Source: Eutrigla gurnardus (taxonomy: Eukaryota; Chordata; Actinopteri; Perciformes; Triglidae). From it: a DNA stretch of 64,000 nt. The notes under the pieces were generated by a model. That model saw only the letters and a list, made by a program, of their open reading frames with translations. It did no database searches and was not told the DNA's origin. The translations under genes were made by a program, and so were the position numbers. Where the stretch lies: assembly GCA_963514095.1 (NCBI GenBank), contig OY741277.1, positions 9,180,637-9,244,636 on the forward strand, given 5' to 3'. Each line of letters starts with the position of its first letter. Positions within the stretch are counted from its first letter, which is position 1. Below, piece after piece: positions 1-12,379 of the stretch.

Positions 1-1640
1 TTGTGTCCACAAAACCAGCCAGCTAGCCTGTCGTCATTATGCAGCATGGGTCAGCATGTTGCATCATAAGTTAAAGGTCTTAAAGCTTCCTTGATTGATG
101 TTTTTTTTGTTTGTTTATTGTTTCAAAATGATAACATGTCAAATTATGACATGGTTTACATGCAGTGATATAGTCGAACCAACATAGACTCTTAACTCAT
201 TTCCCTCAGCTCCGTGGAGCATTTGGTTTTAAGGCTCGCAACTTTACTGTTTGGCAGCTAAGACTGATATTTTACTCAAGAGTTGGGGGAAATCAGAATG
301 TTACTTTCATTAGCCAGAAACATGACTGGAAAGGCATAGTAATGTTGTTCCATGTTTTCTGGATGTGCAAATAGGTAAACGGTAGCTATTTTTATATTCA
401 AATTTGAAAGGTGATGACACTACCATGAGATGAAAACATTCAAAGAACTCAAATACGTGCAGTAGTGGACCAGTCACATTCATGTTGTCATTTCTTTAGA
501 GTCCTGCTGATGAGAAAGCCATCTAGACAACACACAGCTCAAACATCACGTGACTCTTTCAGGAAGTTGCCAACCAATTCCATGTCCATGTGTCAACAAT
601 GAGGTACTTTGAAATTAAGTGATTGTTCTTCTCAAAGGTTTCATATTATAGTTTGCCAGGATTCCTATTTTGATGTAAAAACCAGAGCAACATCTGGGTT
701 TTATTCACATTGTGAATACAGTTAAGCCAGCCTTATATTACAGCCCTTGACTTCTCAGCTGACTCAAATGAGAAATATGTACTGAGTGCTCGCTCCTGTT
801 TCCTCCCATTTAAGATTATGTCATTTTGATATACGCACAGTGAAATATGGAAAATATCAGTACTCTCCCCTCCCAATTTAAACATTTTTCATTTCGTATG
901 GCCCCTAATCCATCTCTATTGGAGCATCAGGTTATTGTATTACAGACATATGTCTTTAGTCCACCCTCTGCTGAGTGGTGGAAATTGGATTTATGATGGA
1001 CAAAATACTGCAGGGAATTAAATGTTCCCCAGAAACTTGTATAGATTTGTTCACTTGTTACTGTGTGTCATACAGTGGGAGTTTCATGAAATACATTGTG
1101 GTGTCTAAGGAGTACCACATTGCTGTGGTAGTTATGTTTTTGAAACACATTTTAAGCAGTCAGACAAGAGTTGAATGATGTGGAAAAAAAGGCCACGGTG
1201 CCATCCAACATTCTTCGTTGTATAACTGCAAAAGAAAAAGAAAAAAGAAAGAAAAGAAAAAAACACGTTGGTAGGCGAGAGTCCAGAAACAGCTGACGAC
1301 ACAGTCAAGGAGAAATGGCTGTGAATGACTGAATTGTTCATGCTGTGAGTGCGATTAGCACAAGCAACCTTGGATTCTAATTCAATGTTAATTTCAATGG
1401 TGAGGTTGGAAAAGTGGAAATGGGAATGGAAAGTGGGAAGCTGAAATTTATACGTTTCTAATCAAAGTCTGCATTAAATAGCATAGGCACGGATGAATTT
1501 GAGGACGGGTCAAGCAGTTGACTGTTTGTGTACCATCTGCAACTAAAATATTTAACCTTATGTATGTACTGTAACTTAAGTTCTAACACACACAAGTTCT
1601 GCCCTCTACCGGACACTTTTCTCCAATCACAAGCCCCCTG
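1..1640. other. Anonymous AT-rich noncoding sequence
   Basis: No coding exon, RNA gene or recognisable repeat is visible. Open frames here are short (at most about 70 codons) and lack recognisable motifs. A purine-rich A/G stretch lies near 1228-1263. Confidence 0.6.
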
Positions 1641-2475
1641 TGATTGACTCCGGCTGGCAGCAGCCACTGAAGACGAGAGCCCCGCAGATCTAGTGGATTT
1701 TCTCAGGGTGCAGGGTCACACAGAGACAGCTTATTCCAGTGTAAACCCCTGCTTCCACAGTCAGCCAGCTGGTCGGCGAGCCTGAACTGCTGCTGCTGTG
1801 TGATGTGGATATTTCAACCGGGAGACCAGCTAGCTGCAGCTGCTAACACCTTGGGTGTGTTGTTGGGTTTCTCTGGCATCTCCCCAGCATTATGACCCTG
1901 TTCTGCCATCTCAGACCAATCGGCCAAATAAATAAACTTTTGCTGATCTTCAGCTCGGCCATTTCCTTGTTCTCCCTTGCTGATTTCCACACGGTAAACC
2001 AGAGAGACCCGGAAGGTCTGGTGGCTCTGAGGTCTGAAATAGGATATCACAGCGCTTTTGTTGCTTCCCCACAGCTCTCTAATGCAGTTTTACAAGGAGA
2101 GGCGACCGACTGTGTGTTAATGAAATTGATGGACAGGGCTGAGTTTTTTCTCTAGCTCAACAACATTCCTCCCCACTTCACAGGTTTCAAGGAAGTGAAT
2201 CATCCTAGAAGGAGATTGATTACTTCTCAGCAGAGATCCGAGACCTGTCACAGAAACAGGCTGTCTGTCGTCCCCATTCACGACAGTTCAGCTGAGACGG
2301 AGGCTAAGCTAACCCAGCGAGGACCTAAGGCTACTCCACTACCCAATATGTTGCTGCTGTTTGCATTCCTCCTGATGTAAATTCTTGTCTTGTTTTTCTA
2401 GTGAAGCAAATGGGTTACAATTGCATTTTGTTGCGCATCCCTTTGTTGCATAATGACAATAAATGATCCTTTAAT
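1640..2475 (+). other. Possible retro-derived segment of unknown family
   Basis: This stretch is richer in GC and in CTG/CAGCTG words than its flanks. It ends in an ATGACAATAAATG sequence with a polyadenylation-type AATAAA at 2458-2463. Endings of the form 'atgacaataaa' are common at the 3' ends of fish retrotransposed sequences. No reverse transcriptase or other domain is visible. The longest plus-strand frame is 87 codons and resembles nothing I know. It could equally be a transcribed but noncoding exon. The left limit is approximate. Confidence 0.25.
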
Positions 2476-2480
2476 CCTTG

Positions 2481-2772
2481 AAGGGCAGGACGGTTGTGTA
2501 GTGGTTAGCACTGTGGCATTTGCATGTTCTCCTCATGTTGGGTTCTCTCCGGGTACTCCAGTTTCCTCCAACAGTCCAAAGACATGCAGGATAGGATTCC
2601 TCAAGTAGATGTGAATGTGAGCATGATTGGTTGTCTCTATGGTTGTCGCAACCCCGGTATGTGTCAACCCTGACTGGTAACCTGTCCAGTTTAAACCCTG
2701 CCTTTGCCCAATATCAGCTTGGATCGGCTCCACCCCCCCTCAACCCTTAACACAATAGGCTCAGCCATCATC
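2481..2772 (+). repeat. Dispersed teleost repeat with tRNA-like head, internally deleted
   Basis: The block begins with a head of the form 'ggttgtgtagtggttagcac'. A core follows that reads 'tttgcatgttctcc', 'ggttctctccgggtactcc' and 'acagtccaaagacatgcag'. The tail has 'atcagcttggatcggctcca'. This order is characteristic of a very abundant fish repeat I know from experience. The usual stretch between head and core, with the GGTTCGAATCC-type B box, appears to be missing near 2515-2520. The copy is therefore truncated internally and aged. I do not assign a superfamily. Confidence 0.75.
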
Positions 2773-4252
2773 ATGTTAGGAGCTGCGTGAAGGCGATCTC
2801 TCAATTATATGCTTTGATTTTGAAATTTAGTAACTTTTACCTTTACATATGATGCATTTCAGATTTATTTTAGTATATTATAGTTCCATTCGCAATAAAC
2901 ATACATAAAGGTACACTTAGACTATTTTCCCCTATGTTTTACTAATGTCACTACATGTACTGTGTGTTGGGTTCTGAGCGCTGAACACATCCTGTCTAGA
3001 CGCTGAGGAGTGAAGTTGCTAATCCTGAAAGCATTTCAACGTGACATATCTTATTTCCTTTTTCTATTATTTAAAGTGTATTTTATATTTATTTTTTATT
3101 AAGTACACTTTTATAATCTGCCACCATTGACAAAAAACAGCATGTACTGGGTTTCACTCTCTCCTGCTTGAGCTTTCATCTAAATAGGCACTTCTGTTAC
3201 CAAATAGCAAATGGTGTGTGCGAGCATTTATTATTTCAACACTTAATAACAGACAACCCTAATAGGTCCCTGATGAATGCTATGTCTGTGTGTGTGCATA
3301 TGTGCAAGTGGGTGGGTGGGGATATAATGTGGGTAACCGACAACAGTAAAAGAGGGAGAAAAAATGAAAAGGGGTTAATTTGGTTTGGCTCAGGTGAGGT
3401 AATTATTCCTTTCCCCCACTTCACTGCACACCCATAATGATTATTAACAAGCTTAAAGTACTTGAGGAGCACTGGGAGCTGGTGGCTAACAACACAAGGC
3501 CCAGGAAAAGAGGGAGGGAAGGAGGGATGGATGGTGGGATGGAGGGAAAGAATGGGGAGGATGGGAAATCATTATGCTAATGAGGTTGGCCTTAATCACA
3601 CAGTGCCCATGATAATCTGCTGGGAGGAACCCAGGTTACTTGGGTCACTGGTTTGTTCCACGGCAGGCACTCGTTTTTTTTGTTTTTTCTCTCACTTCTT
3701 TTTTCCCCCTATTCTGCAATTTTCTCACTTATTCACTCCTGCCTCTCTTCTTAAAATCCTACTCTTGCTTGTGGCGTCGGGTTTTGGGGTCACAGGGGTG
3801 GATACCGCAAGTACATTCAGGCATGGACCCAGAGCAGTCTGCATGTATTTAAAAATGTGGATAATAGCAGTTTGGCCATTTAGTTTCTAGATAACAGCAC
3901 ACAATATATTGTCGGCCGTGAATCTGATTTACCACAACACGTATGTATCGATGGGCCAAAAGAGCAGTGTGAGATAAGGTGGAGTCGCCTTAAAAAAAGA
4001 AAAGTTGAATTCTCTGTGGTTTGCCTGTGAATCAAGTTACACATAAACAGTGGCCAGCTTAAACCAACACTCTACAGGCTACTGTAGTCTATTTAAGAAA
4101 AGGTGGGAGTGCTTGTAATGCAACCAATATTTTGAGCTTCCCTAGTGAGTAAAGCTTTAACTAGCCTACATGTTTTGAGAAATGTTAAACTGAAAATTCA
4201 GGGGCGAAAGTGAGGACTGGCCAATATTAGGAAATGTAAAAATAGTAAGCCT
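2773..4252. other. Anonymous noncoding sequence with a purine-rich patch
   Basis: No gene is visible. A G/A-rich tract with GGA/GGGA repeats lies at about 3508-3570, and T/C-rich runs lie at 3665-3760. Open frames (up to 142 codons at 3462-3890) pass through this low-complexity sequence and show no domain. Confidence 0.6.
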
Positions 4253-4352
4253 GACCCTGGGGCTCAGTGTGTTGCTCAATGACACTTGTGGACAAAAGTA
4301 GATGAAGTTCAAACCGCCAACTCTTCGACTGACTACCTCCTGAGCCGCAGCC
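4253..4352 (+). repeat. SINE-like dispersed repeat fragment, older copy
   Basis: The order 'ggctcagtgtgttgctca', then 'gacactt', then 'gttcaaaccgccaactc', then a 'ctacctcctgagccgc' end parallels the better copy at 61383-61526, in the same orientation. In fish the family shows an ending like 'gaacc.ccaac ... ctacc.ctgagc', which resembles an inverted tRNA-type region. This copy is shorter and more diverged. Confidence 0.55.
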
Positions 4353-4878
4353 TTTCAGGCAAAGTTTCTTTAAGTCATTGCTGATTCCCAGGGTGCACTG
4401 CCTTGCTGTCAACCACTCTGTTGGCTTGCTGGGTGGGTGTAGACAAACTCTGACACGTGTGGAGCATTCAAAAGTGTAATGACAGACATATAGGATACTC
4501 AAAGTTAATTAAAAGAGAAACTAAAGATGAGGTGGCCATATTGCAATTCAAATTTCTCTTCACCCAACTATCTGAGATCACAATATATTCTTATTTACAC
4601 TTTGATCTGTCCCGATTGACCTGAACCTAAGTATATTGCGACAATGATTTTTTTGTTTCTTTGTCTGTTTAAAAAAGAGTAAGTTTTTATTTCAACCTTT
4701 GTTTTTTAAGACTTTGCATGTGAACAAATAATAAGAATAATCCCAAATGTTGTAGGAACACAAAAGCCATAAGTTTAGCAACACAGGCTTTGAAATCTCT
4801 GAATGGAATCCCAGATTTCCAGACGGCACCGGCAGATCCTACGGTTCACATAATCTGCCTCGATGTGCTTCCTCTCTC

Positions 4879-4881
<3 letters not shown>
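4353..4881. other. Anonymous noncoding sequence
   Basis: AT-rich sequence with no recognisable gene, RNA or repeat. Confidence 0.5.

Positions 4882-4912
<31 letters not shown>
4882..4912 (+). repeat. (TC)n microsatellite
   Basis: Near-perfect CT dinucleotide tract. It produces the serine/leucine-rich and arginine/glutamate-rich frames seen on both strands here, none of which is a gene. Confidence 0.95.
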
Positions 4913-4914
<2 letters not shown>

Positions 4915-7900
4915 TTTCTCTCGCTGGGCTGGTATTTCTTGGACATCTGTTCTTGGCAACCACCGCAGCAGCGCTAGTACTGCACCCGCTCCCTGGAGGA
5001 CAAGGAGGGATGTAGGCATGGTGGTTGAAGGGGGGGAGGGAGAGAGGGAGGGAGAACAGAAAACAAGAGAGTGAATAGGATGGAGGAAGAGGAAAAAAAA
5101 CCTCACACCACACACAGCAGTGAAACAGTGAAAAAGAGCAATATGGAAGAGGTGAGGCAGGTTTTGAGTAAGTCTAGTGGTAATTGGGAGAAGGGGGACC
5201 ACCACTGGGGAGCAGCCCTCTGGGTCACACTACTGCACTGGGCAGGCTGTCAGGGCCCAGCACAGCAGTGACAGGGATTGGGATGATTGAGATTAGTGCA
5301 GTTTTCTGTCTGCTGGAAGGGTTTAGAGGAAACACAAATTTAAAACATTTGACACCAAACACACAACAAAAATAAAACCACTGTATGTCTTGCAATATTT
5401 GTGTACGTTTGTAGCCCACTTACAAGAAGTAATGTACAATTCAATCACATGACTTCTGTTTGATTGTTATGACCATGTTTCATATAGTTTTTCTTCCAGT
5501 TTTTAAATGGTTATACTTTTTGTTGGAGCAAAATCATTTCCTTGATACCTACATACTTCTTTAGAAGCAGTCTGACGCTCAGTAAAGCTAGTTTAACTGA
5601 GTAAAGTTCAAAGGAACATTTTTAAACAATTACAGATGGCAGTTTGGAGAGAGAGAGAGAGAGTGAGGCCAAAAAAGACGGACTGAAAGGTTGTCGAATT
5701 GTCTGGACATGAAATTGACAGGGAAATCAGCAAAGGGAGGCAGACAGAGTGAGCGGTATCTTGACAGGCTTCATGTTAAAATGATTAATTACCTCCAAGG
5801 CTTCTGTGGGCCTGGCTACTTCCTTTGGTTGCTGCTGCGTTGTGTGCTGCAGGGGCCCGGGGCCCAGGGCCTAAGGTGATGCTGTCACAGTTGATTCTTT
5901 TTTTCCCCCCAATCGTATTGCAAAATCTGTCTGTATTTGCTTTTTCTCCTCCCCGTCTCTATCTCTTTTATACTTTTCCATTTCTGTTTTTTTTTCTACA
6001 TCATGCCCAGTTCAATAGCATCAGCACCAGTCTTTGGCAAACATCAATATAGTTTGTCAGCCTGTGGACACATTGTTTCACCTCAATATAGGCCTACTAG
6101 AAACATATTAGTGGATTTCACACCCCATGATTTGTGTCAATTGCCAATATTCCTTGCCAATGCAGGAAGTAGTGTCCCTCAAATATAACAAAACAGAAAA
6201 TAACTGTGGTGAATGGGTGTGGAGAAAGTCTGAGAAAGTTTAAAGAATATTGTCATTGAACCTAATCCAGAGTGGACCAATATTGACATTATTTTTTTTA
6301 TTTTTTTTTTTTGAATTACGTTGGACCACACAAACTGGGAACTTTCAAAAAATGAAAACTTTAAGAACCCAGATCTAAGTTCTGAGAGTGTTTCTTATTT
6401 ATCTTTCCACTGTTAGTCACCTTCAATTACAACACAATGAATACATGATCTACAAGCCTGGATCTCAGACTTCTGAGAAGTTCCGAGAAGAACTACATCT
6501 AGAGCCATGCCGTTGCTTTAAGAAGCCCACAATCTACAAGTTTGTAACAGCACAGCATTGACCAACTAAATGGATCTAGTGGTATTTTACATCTCGGCCA
6601 GCGTTGGACAAAGAGCGAGTGAAATTCTTGATAGAAACAAGAAAAAAATATATTGTTCAGGACAGCAATGGCGGGGTGACTAAAGGCACAGAGGGCAGAG
6701 AGACATGAAGAAGAGGGAGAATAGGGAGAGGAATAATGGTAATAGAGTCTTATCCCAATATTTATTGTCATTTTCTTTTTATTACATCTGTGTCCTTCAT
6801 CTTTTTTATTTAACCACGTTTTAACGTCTTTACCCCCCTCTCTCTTCCTCCCCCTCCACCACTCTTTTATCACCCTTAACTCCCTCCCTCTCTCTCGCCG
6901 CTTTCCTCATGTACCCTCATACCTCCCTTCTATTTTTCCCAGAGGAATTTTAGGTTTGTAATTTATTATTTGCAAGAGAAACTGTTATCAGAGTCAGTTT
7001 GCTATCGTGGGCCACTTCATTAATCACCGAGCCCCCTCTCTTCATTTGTTCCCAGATAGGCTGTGGTTCGCTGGGTTCCAGGCACTGATATAAATATGGA
7101 GGTAAGAACACTCCCCTCCCTGTTTATCACCAAATAGAGAAAAAAACACAGAAAGTTCAGAGATATACAGAGAAGAAAAGTATACTTGTTTTCACTAACC
7201 AATGAAAACATCATTCCATAATACAATTTCTGTTGAAATAATGATAAAATGTGATTTGTGTTTCAGACTTTGTTTTCGTTTTCCAAAAGACTGCATTGAG
7301 GTACAGCATGTTGCAGTGTGACCCCAGCATATGGGACTGATCAGGATCCTGAGGGTTGTTCACAAAGACGTTGAACAAAGAGAACTCAGATCGTGTTTTA
7401 AAGAAGCCTATTTGAGCCGTGTGATGTCCAGAAAATACACTGAAAAGGTTTTTTCAGGGGAAAAAAATAAATATTATGAATCAGATTTTCTTTCAAGGCA
7501 AGATAAAAAATATTTAAGATGTTCTCATCAACATAATTCTATGTTTGGGGTCTACCAAGTGCCATTCACCACAGTCAAATGGTGTTGCTTAAAGACCAAA
7601 AACAAACAAACAAAAAAAAGAAAGTAGTCACATAACATAGATGCTGCTAAATTTCAAGCGTTCAATGCCGAAGATTTTATTTCAACAAAATGCTGCTGAA
7701 ATTCATAATTCCTAGGTTGGATGTACTAAGAAGAGTGTTAATTAGGTTTAAATCTTTTCAGTCTAATTGTATGTTTGTGTGTATCCAGTGACCCAAAAGG
7801 GATTATGGGAGAGTGAGTGAAAGGTAGCCTTGAACTGTAAGGGGATAATCCTATTTCGATACCCCACAAAGAACCCAACCCAATTTACCATCCAACAACT

Positions 7901-9218
7901 ACCAGCCTGTTTAGTTGGCATAGGTGAACTTGTATTGTGGGTTTCTTTTTCTGGTTTTTCTTTCTTTGCTGCTTTTGTTTTTCATTTTTTCCCCTTATTT
8001 TTCTTGTGCCCTCATGTGTAATAGCCCTTGCTTGTGCTCCACATCTCTGTCCGTGTTTGAAATATGTGACAATATTGGGAGAAGGAAGGGTAACAGGGTA
8101 TCTTATCAACAGTAAGTCCACTAAAAAATGAGGGTGGTTTAATACTTGATTGCAGCAAAGGCCAAGGGAAAGTTCTTCTAGGAAGGGATCCTGCAGTTGT
8201 ATAAAACTTGAAATTATAACCAAAACAAACATAATTTCTCAAACATTTGAAATTCTTATCCATCTAACGTTCTGAAGTTTCTCCCAAAAAGCACCTCTGC
8301 CACACATTAGTCTCAGTTATTTTTACAAGAAGGCTCTAACAGTTAAAAACAACATTCTGAAGGAAACAGCCACAACGGACTTCTGCAATGAAGTGCCTCA
8401 TGGGTAAAATTGCAGATTATGTATTTTTTTCACTCAAGTAAAAACAGATAAAACCACAGGTGGAGACTAATGACAGACACAGTGAATTACCTCCTCTTTG
8501 ATACCTGCGCTGTGACCACTGCGTAGTTGTCAACTCCACGCTGTTCAGTTCAAGTAAAGCGGCGGCGTGTCACACATAGAGTCTGATGGGAAACACGGTT
8601 TAGTGATGAGATTAAATATGATGTTAATGTCCCTCTCTGGTTTGTTTTTCCTTCCTTTGTGTGAGGGCTTAAAGTCTGACTGGGAGTTCTGAGGCCTCCG
8701 TTTGTTTACGTTGAAGGGCTTTCAACTTCAGTGCTTTTGAAATATGGCGATTTCCCTTAATGGGAGCTACCTCCGTCTTTTTGTTCCGCAGAAGGAATCG
8801 TCATCCCTATTCAACCCTTTGACCCATTTAATGGTTAAAAAAAACTGACTTAATTATCAAAACTACAATGTTATTTATACCAGCAACCCTTGTATGTAAA
8901 TTTGAACTGTGGTTTATATAGATACCCACCCCCAAAACATACACACAAACGCAGGAACACAAGCTGCTCGAAAATATCGGCAAGAATTCCATTTTGCAAA
9001 CCCTTTTTTATTCTCTGGCTATGAACTTTAGGAATGAATGGTTTCCTCTGGGTATTTGTGCTTATGGTGTTATGTTGTTTTCCAACACGTCTTTTTCACA
9101 ATGCGCTGATTTACTTAGCATCAATGTCGGCTTTGTATTGCACAGCGGCGTTGTTGTGTTGGGGTTCAAGCACATAATTAGACACAGATAGACCGGCTCC
9201 CTTGGGTGGGGTCGCGCC
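4913..9218. other. Anonymous noncoding sequence with minor simple repeats
   Basis: No exon is recognised across about 4.3 kb. Minor items are a short (GA)n at 5647-5663, a pyrimidine-rich run at 5890-6000, a T-rich run at 6291-6312, a pyrimidine-rich run at 6830-6900, and a T-rich pyrimidine run at 7945-8010. Short complex patches near 8490-8800 could be regulatory, but I have no specific support. Confidence 0.5.
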
Positions 9219-9255
9219 GTGTGTGTGTGTGTGTGTCTGTGTGTGTGTATGTGTG
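9219..9255 (+). repeat. (GT)n microsatellite, interrupted
   Basis: GT dinucleotide tract broken by one CT and one AT. It is followed by G-rich sequence. Confidence 0.95.
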
Positions 9256-9399
9256 ATGGGGGGAGACAAGGAGAAGGGGGTAGAAATGCAGATGAGATTG
9301 ACAGTTTGAGGAGTTGAAAATGAATATTATTAAAAAAATAAACAAAAGGTGGCGGGTTTACCAAGGGAAGGGAGATCATTAAACATCTTAAAGATTGTT

Positions 9400-9580
9400 A
9401 TTTTTTGCGTGTCGGTAAACGGATTTGACAGGTTTGTGTAAAACTTGCCACTTGTTGTGGAAGGGGCTGTGAATTGACTCCCGAGCGAAGCAACGCGAAG
9501 CATGTTTAACTTTAAGGGACCATTCTAATGACAGGGATTATTGTGCTACTTTAATTCCCCTGGTTAAGCCAATCTGTATG
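9400..9580. promoter_or_regulatory. Enhancer-like complex noncoding block (candidate)
   Basis: Complex, non-repetitive sequence with a forkhead-like GTAAACG at 9415-9421 and AT-rich homeodomain-type words. It sits between a microsatellite and a polypurine tract. There is no coding potential. The call rests only on composition and motifs. Confidence 0.25.
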
Positions 9581-9599
9581 CTTCGTTGTGCACTCGTTA

Positions 9600-10090
9600 A
9601 AAGGAAGGATGGTGGCGGGTAGAAGGAGAGAGGGAGGGCAGTGGGAGGGGGGGGGCAGAGTTTGTGGTGGTGGAGGGGTTCATAGCGATTCCCAGGGCAC
9701 TCAGCGGCTGCGATTATATGGTGAAAAAAAAATCTCTGTTGCTTTCAGTTTGCAAAGGTAATGAGAATCTAATGAGGCTTGACTTTTTTTTTTTTTTTTT
9801 CCCTCAGCGTTTGCAGCCGTTCGACTCTACTCCACAACAGGTTCCCCGAGGAGGAGCACGCAGGATGGGAGAAACGGTTCAGGCCTTTCTACACGATGAT
9901 GATGATGATGATAGAAGGATGAATGGGTGGAGGGTACGAGAGAGGAAGGGGTGAGAAAAAGGGAAAGGAGATGTAGGGTCGGGGTATACGGGTGTTAGGG
10001 GAAGGAAGGAAAGGAAAGATTGAGGGGGAGAAGGGAAGGGGAGGGTGGGAAGAATGTGCACAGTTAGGGGAGTGAGGGAGAGAGGGGCAG
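9600..10090 (+). repeat. Polypurine, G-rich low-complexity region with (GAT)n and poly(T)
   Basis: The + strand is dominated by GGGA/GGAA/GAGG words at 9600-9660 and 9940-10085, including a run of nine or more G near 9648-9657. Between them lie a poly(T) tract at 9784-9800 ending in CCCTCAG and a (GAT)n tract at 9895-9912. Mirror-like purine tracts of this kind can form triplex or quadruplex structures. I see no gene. Confidence 0.7.
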
Positions 10091-10879
10091 GTTAGTCATA
10101 CAAGTGTGGATAAGCCCTTTTCACAGCTGAGAGCTGGGGAGTTGAGGGAGACCGGGTGGATGTGCATGGATTTAGTGGTTGGGTAGCAGAGAGGAAAGAG
10201 TCAGGTGAAGTAAGTAGAGGGGCAGAACTAAACACTTATATTTACATAGTCACATTGATTTGGGCTAGTATGAATAGCTCAGTGTGAAAAGGTTATCCTA
10301 TATACTACTCCAATGTCCACATGTATATGAATTACTTGAAAGAAATATTTGTTTGCATCTTCGCTAAAACCGATGATCAATGATCTATTAATAGTGTTTA
10401 AAATATGCCAGTAAGTTGTGTTTCTTTCCTCTGCCTTATTAGAGTTTAACACATCCGTAAATGGTTTGATGTCTTTAGAGCATTCTGAACTCATAATACA
10501 TTTTAGAGAGCTTTAGAAGTTTGCTAAGTTGGTTACGGGTTGGAAGCATCACCCACACAGAAGTTTGGAATGAGTTCTTCCCCCCTCCCCCTCTTTTTTT
10601 TTTTTTTTTTACTTAATGAGGATGCAGAGCTCATAAACAGTTGTGGTGTTTTGTTAGGAGTTTGTCAGAAATGCCTCCACATTACAAACAAGTGCAGATC
10701 CTGTCCCTCACTGCTGATAGGCATTGTACTGGCAGTGTGTCTTCCTCTAACTGGCAGATCATAACAGTGTAAGTAATGACTTGGGTCGCATCGTGGTCCC
10801 TATTCAGTAACTGAAGCATCATTATAGTGCATCATTCGACATTTTTTCCTGCTTCTGTGACAAATATATGAGTGTCTTT
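10091..10879. other. Anonymous noncoding sequence
   Basis: No gene is visible. A poly(T) tract lies near 10592-10613 after a C-rich run. Confidence 0.5.
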
Positions 10880-11145
10880 GAAACACTGTGGCATTTTTTC
10901 CTCTTATTGTTTGCTTTCCTGAAAAGTTGTCTGATCCCCCGTGCTGGAACCCCATGTGTAATGAATCGGGCCATTTTGGGGTCATCGAGATAATAACGGC
11001 AGGAAGCACAAGCCCAGCATCGGATTGGCTGGCGGCACTGCCGGCCTTGCCCATACCTTGGCAGAATCGATGGAGGCTCGGCCAGAGCCCGGATCATATT
11101 CAGTGCTGCCCAAAACAAATGTTTGACCCTGAATGAAAATATTCA
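10880..11145. promoter_or_regulatory. Enhancer-like complex noncoding block (candidate)
   Basis: A GC-balanced, non-repetitive block with sharp contrast to its AT-rich flanks. It has TTGTTTGC (forkhead-like), an AGATAATAACGG stretch, CGGATTGGCTGGCGG near 11020 (contains an inverted CCAAT-type ATTGG) and several CpGs. Both strands carry open frames of 80-98 codons, but neither resembles a protein. I favour a conserved noncoding element, with an unrecognised exon as the alternative. Confidence 0.3.
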
Positions 11146-12062
11146 GGAAAACACTGATTCAGTCCCATAATACAGAAAGGCTGGTTTTAGATTTAGATTT
11201 AGATTTATTTGTTCTTTTCCCCTTTTTGTGAGGGTTCCTTCAAATTGGGGCAGAGAAAGAGAAAGAAACACTAATGCGGGTCTGATTATCATCACCAGCT
11301 AAAACTTACAAATGGCATTATGTCCATTCTTTCCCGTCTCTCACACTCTGTTATTGATGATGAGATTACATTCAAAAGTGGTTCCTGTTGAATTCCTCCA
11401 CCTCAGAAGATTTGGCCCAAAAAAAATCAAATACTGGGTTGAACAGTAAAAGTAACAGAGCAAAAAGCTAATTTCACTGCAAATGTATAATGTGGCCTTT
11501 AATGTATTGGACATCATTTTTTTACTTCCACTATATTAGCATTCCAGTCTATTTCACTCAAACAAATTAGTTTAAAGTCAACTTGTTATCAGTGGATATC
11601 ACCAACCTTTCTGCCCTCCTTTAAACCCTGCTGATAACTGTTAGTCCCTGACTTCCACTGGAAAATTAGCCTGATGAAAAGATCCGAGACGGACTATTCC
11701 TGTCGTTGACCTTGTGTTACACTGCCAGGCCGAGATGACTCTTCATCCCTTACCCCCCCTACCACCACCTGCTCCTCCTTTACTTGACTTTTAAAGTCAG
11801 AGGTACACCCGTGCTTTCAGGCTGCCTTAATGAGGCCTCGTGCAGTCCACTGGTGATAGGACTGTTAATGAGAGAGACATCTGAGAGAGAGGAGACATGG
11901 AACAAGGGAAGGATGGGTTGAAAGGGGGGTGGGGGGTGAGATGAGGGGGGAGGAGGAAAAACAAGGAGTCAAACGCTGTACCAGGTAAGCATGGACACTG
12001 CTTTAGATCTTGAGGGTAATTTAAGTGAAAGACTTTTTTTCTTACAAATTGCTTGAGTTGAT

Positions 12063-12063
<1 letters not shown>
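11146..12063. other. Anonymous noncoding sequence with a G-rich patch
   Basis: No gene is visible. A short AGATTT tandem (three units) lies near 11188-11207. A G-rich patch at 11912-11962 contains three runs of six G and could form a quadruplex on the + strand. Confidence 0.55.

Positions 12064-12111
<48 letters not shown>
12064..12111 (+). repeat. (GT)n microsatellite
   Basis: Perfect GT dinucleotide tract of about 24 units. Confidence 0.97.
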
Positions 12112-12112
<1 letters not shown>

Positions 12113-12379
12113 AAGAGACCTTGGGCCCTTTTAAGAGCATTTTGCTGGCGTCCTCGTTGAGAATTGATTGTCTTTGTTGTGGTAATCTGAAATTAATTTG
12201 CACTTGAACCCATCTTTCTTCTGGGCTCAATTTTGAAACGCTGCTATAATTACGTGCCCCCCACATGAAAACCAAGAACTAAGACACTGATATGATGAGC
12301 CGGAATATTTTAATTCCCCAGGTACTTAAGAGCCCCTTTCTCCCCCCTCTCTTTCTCCCTCCCCCCCCTCTGTCTTCAC

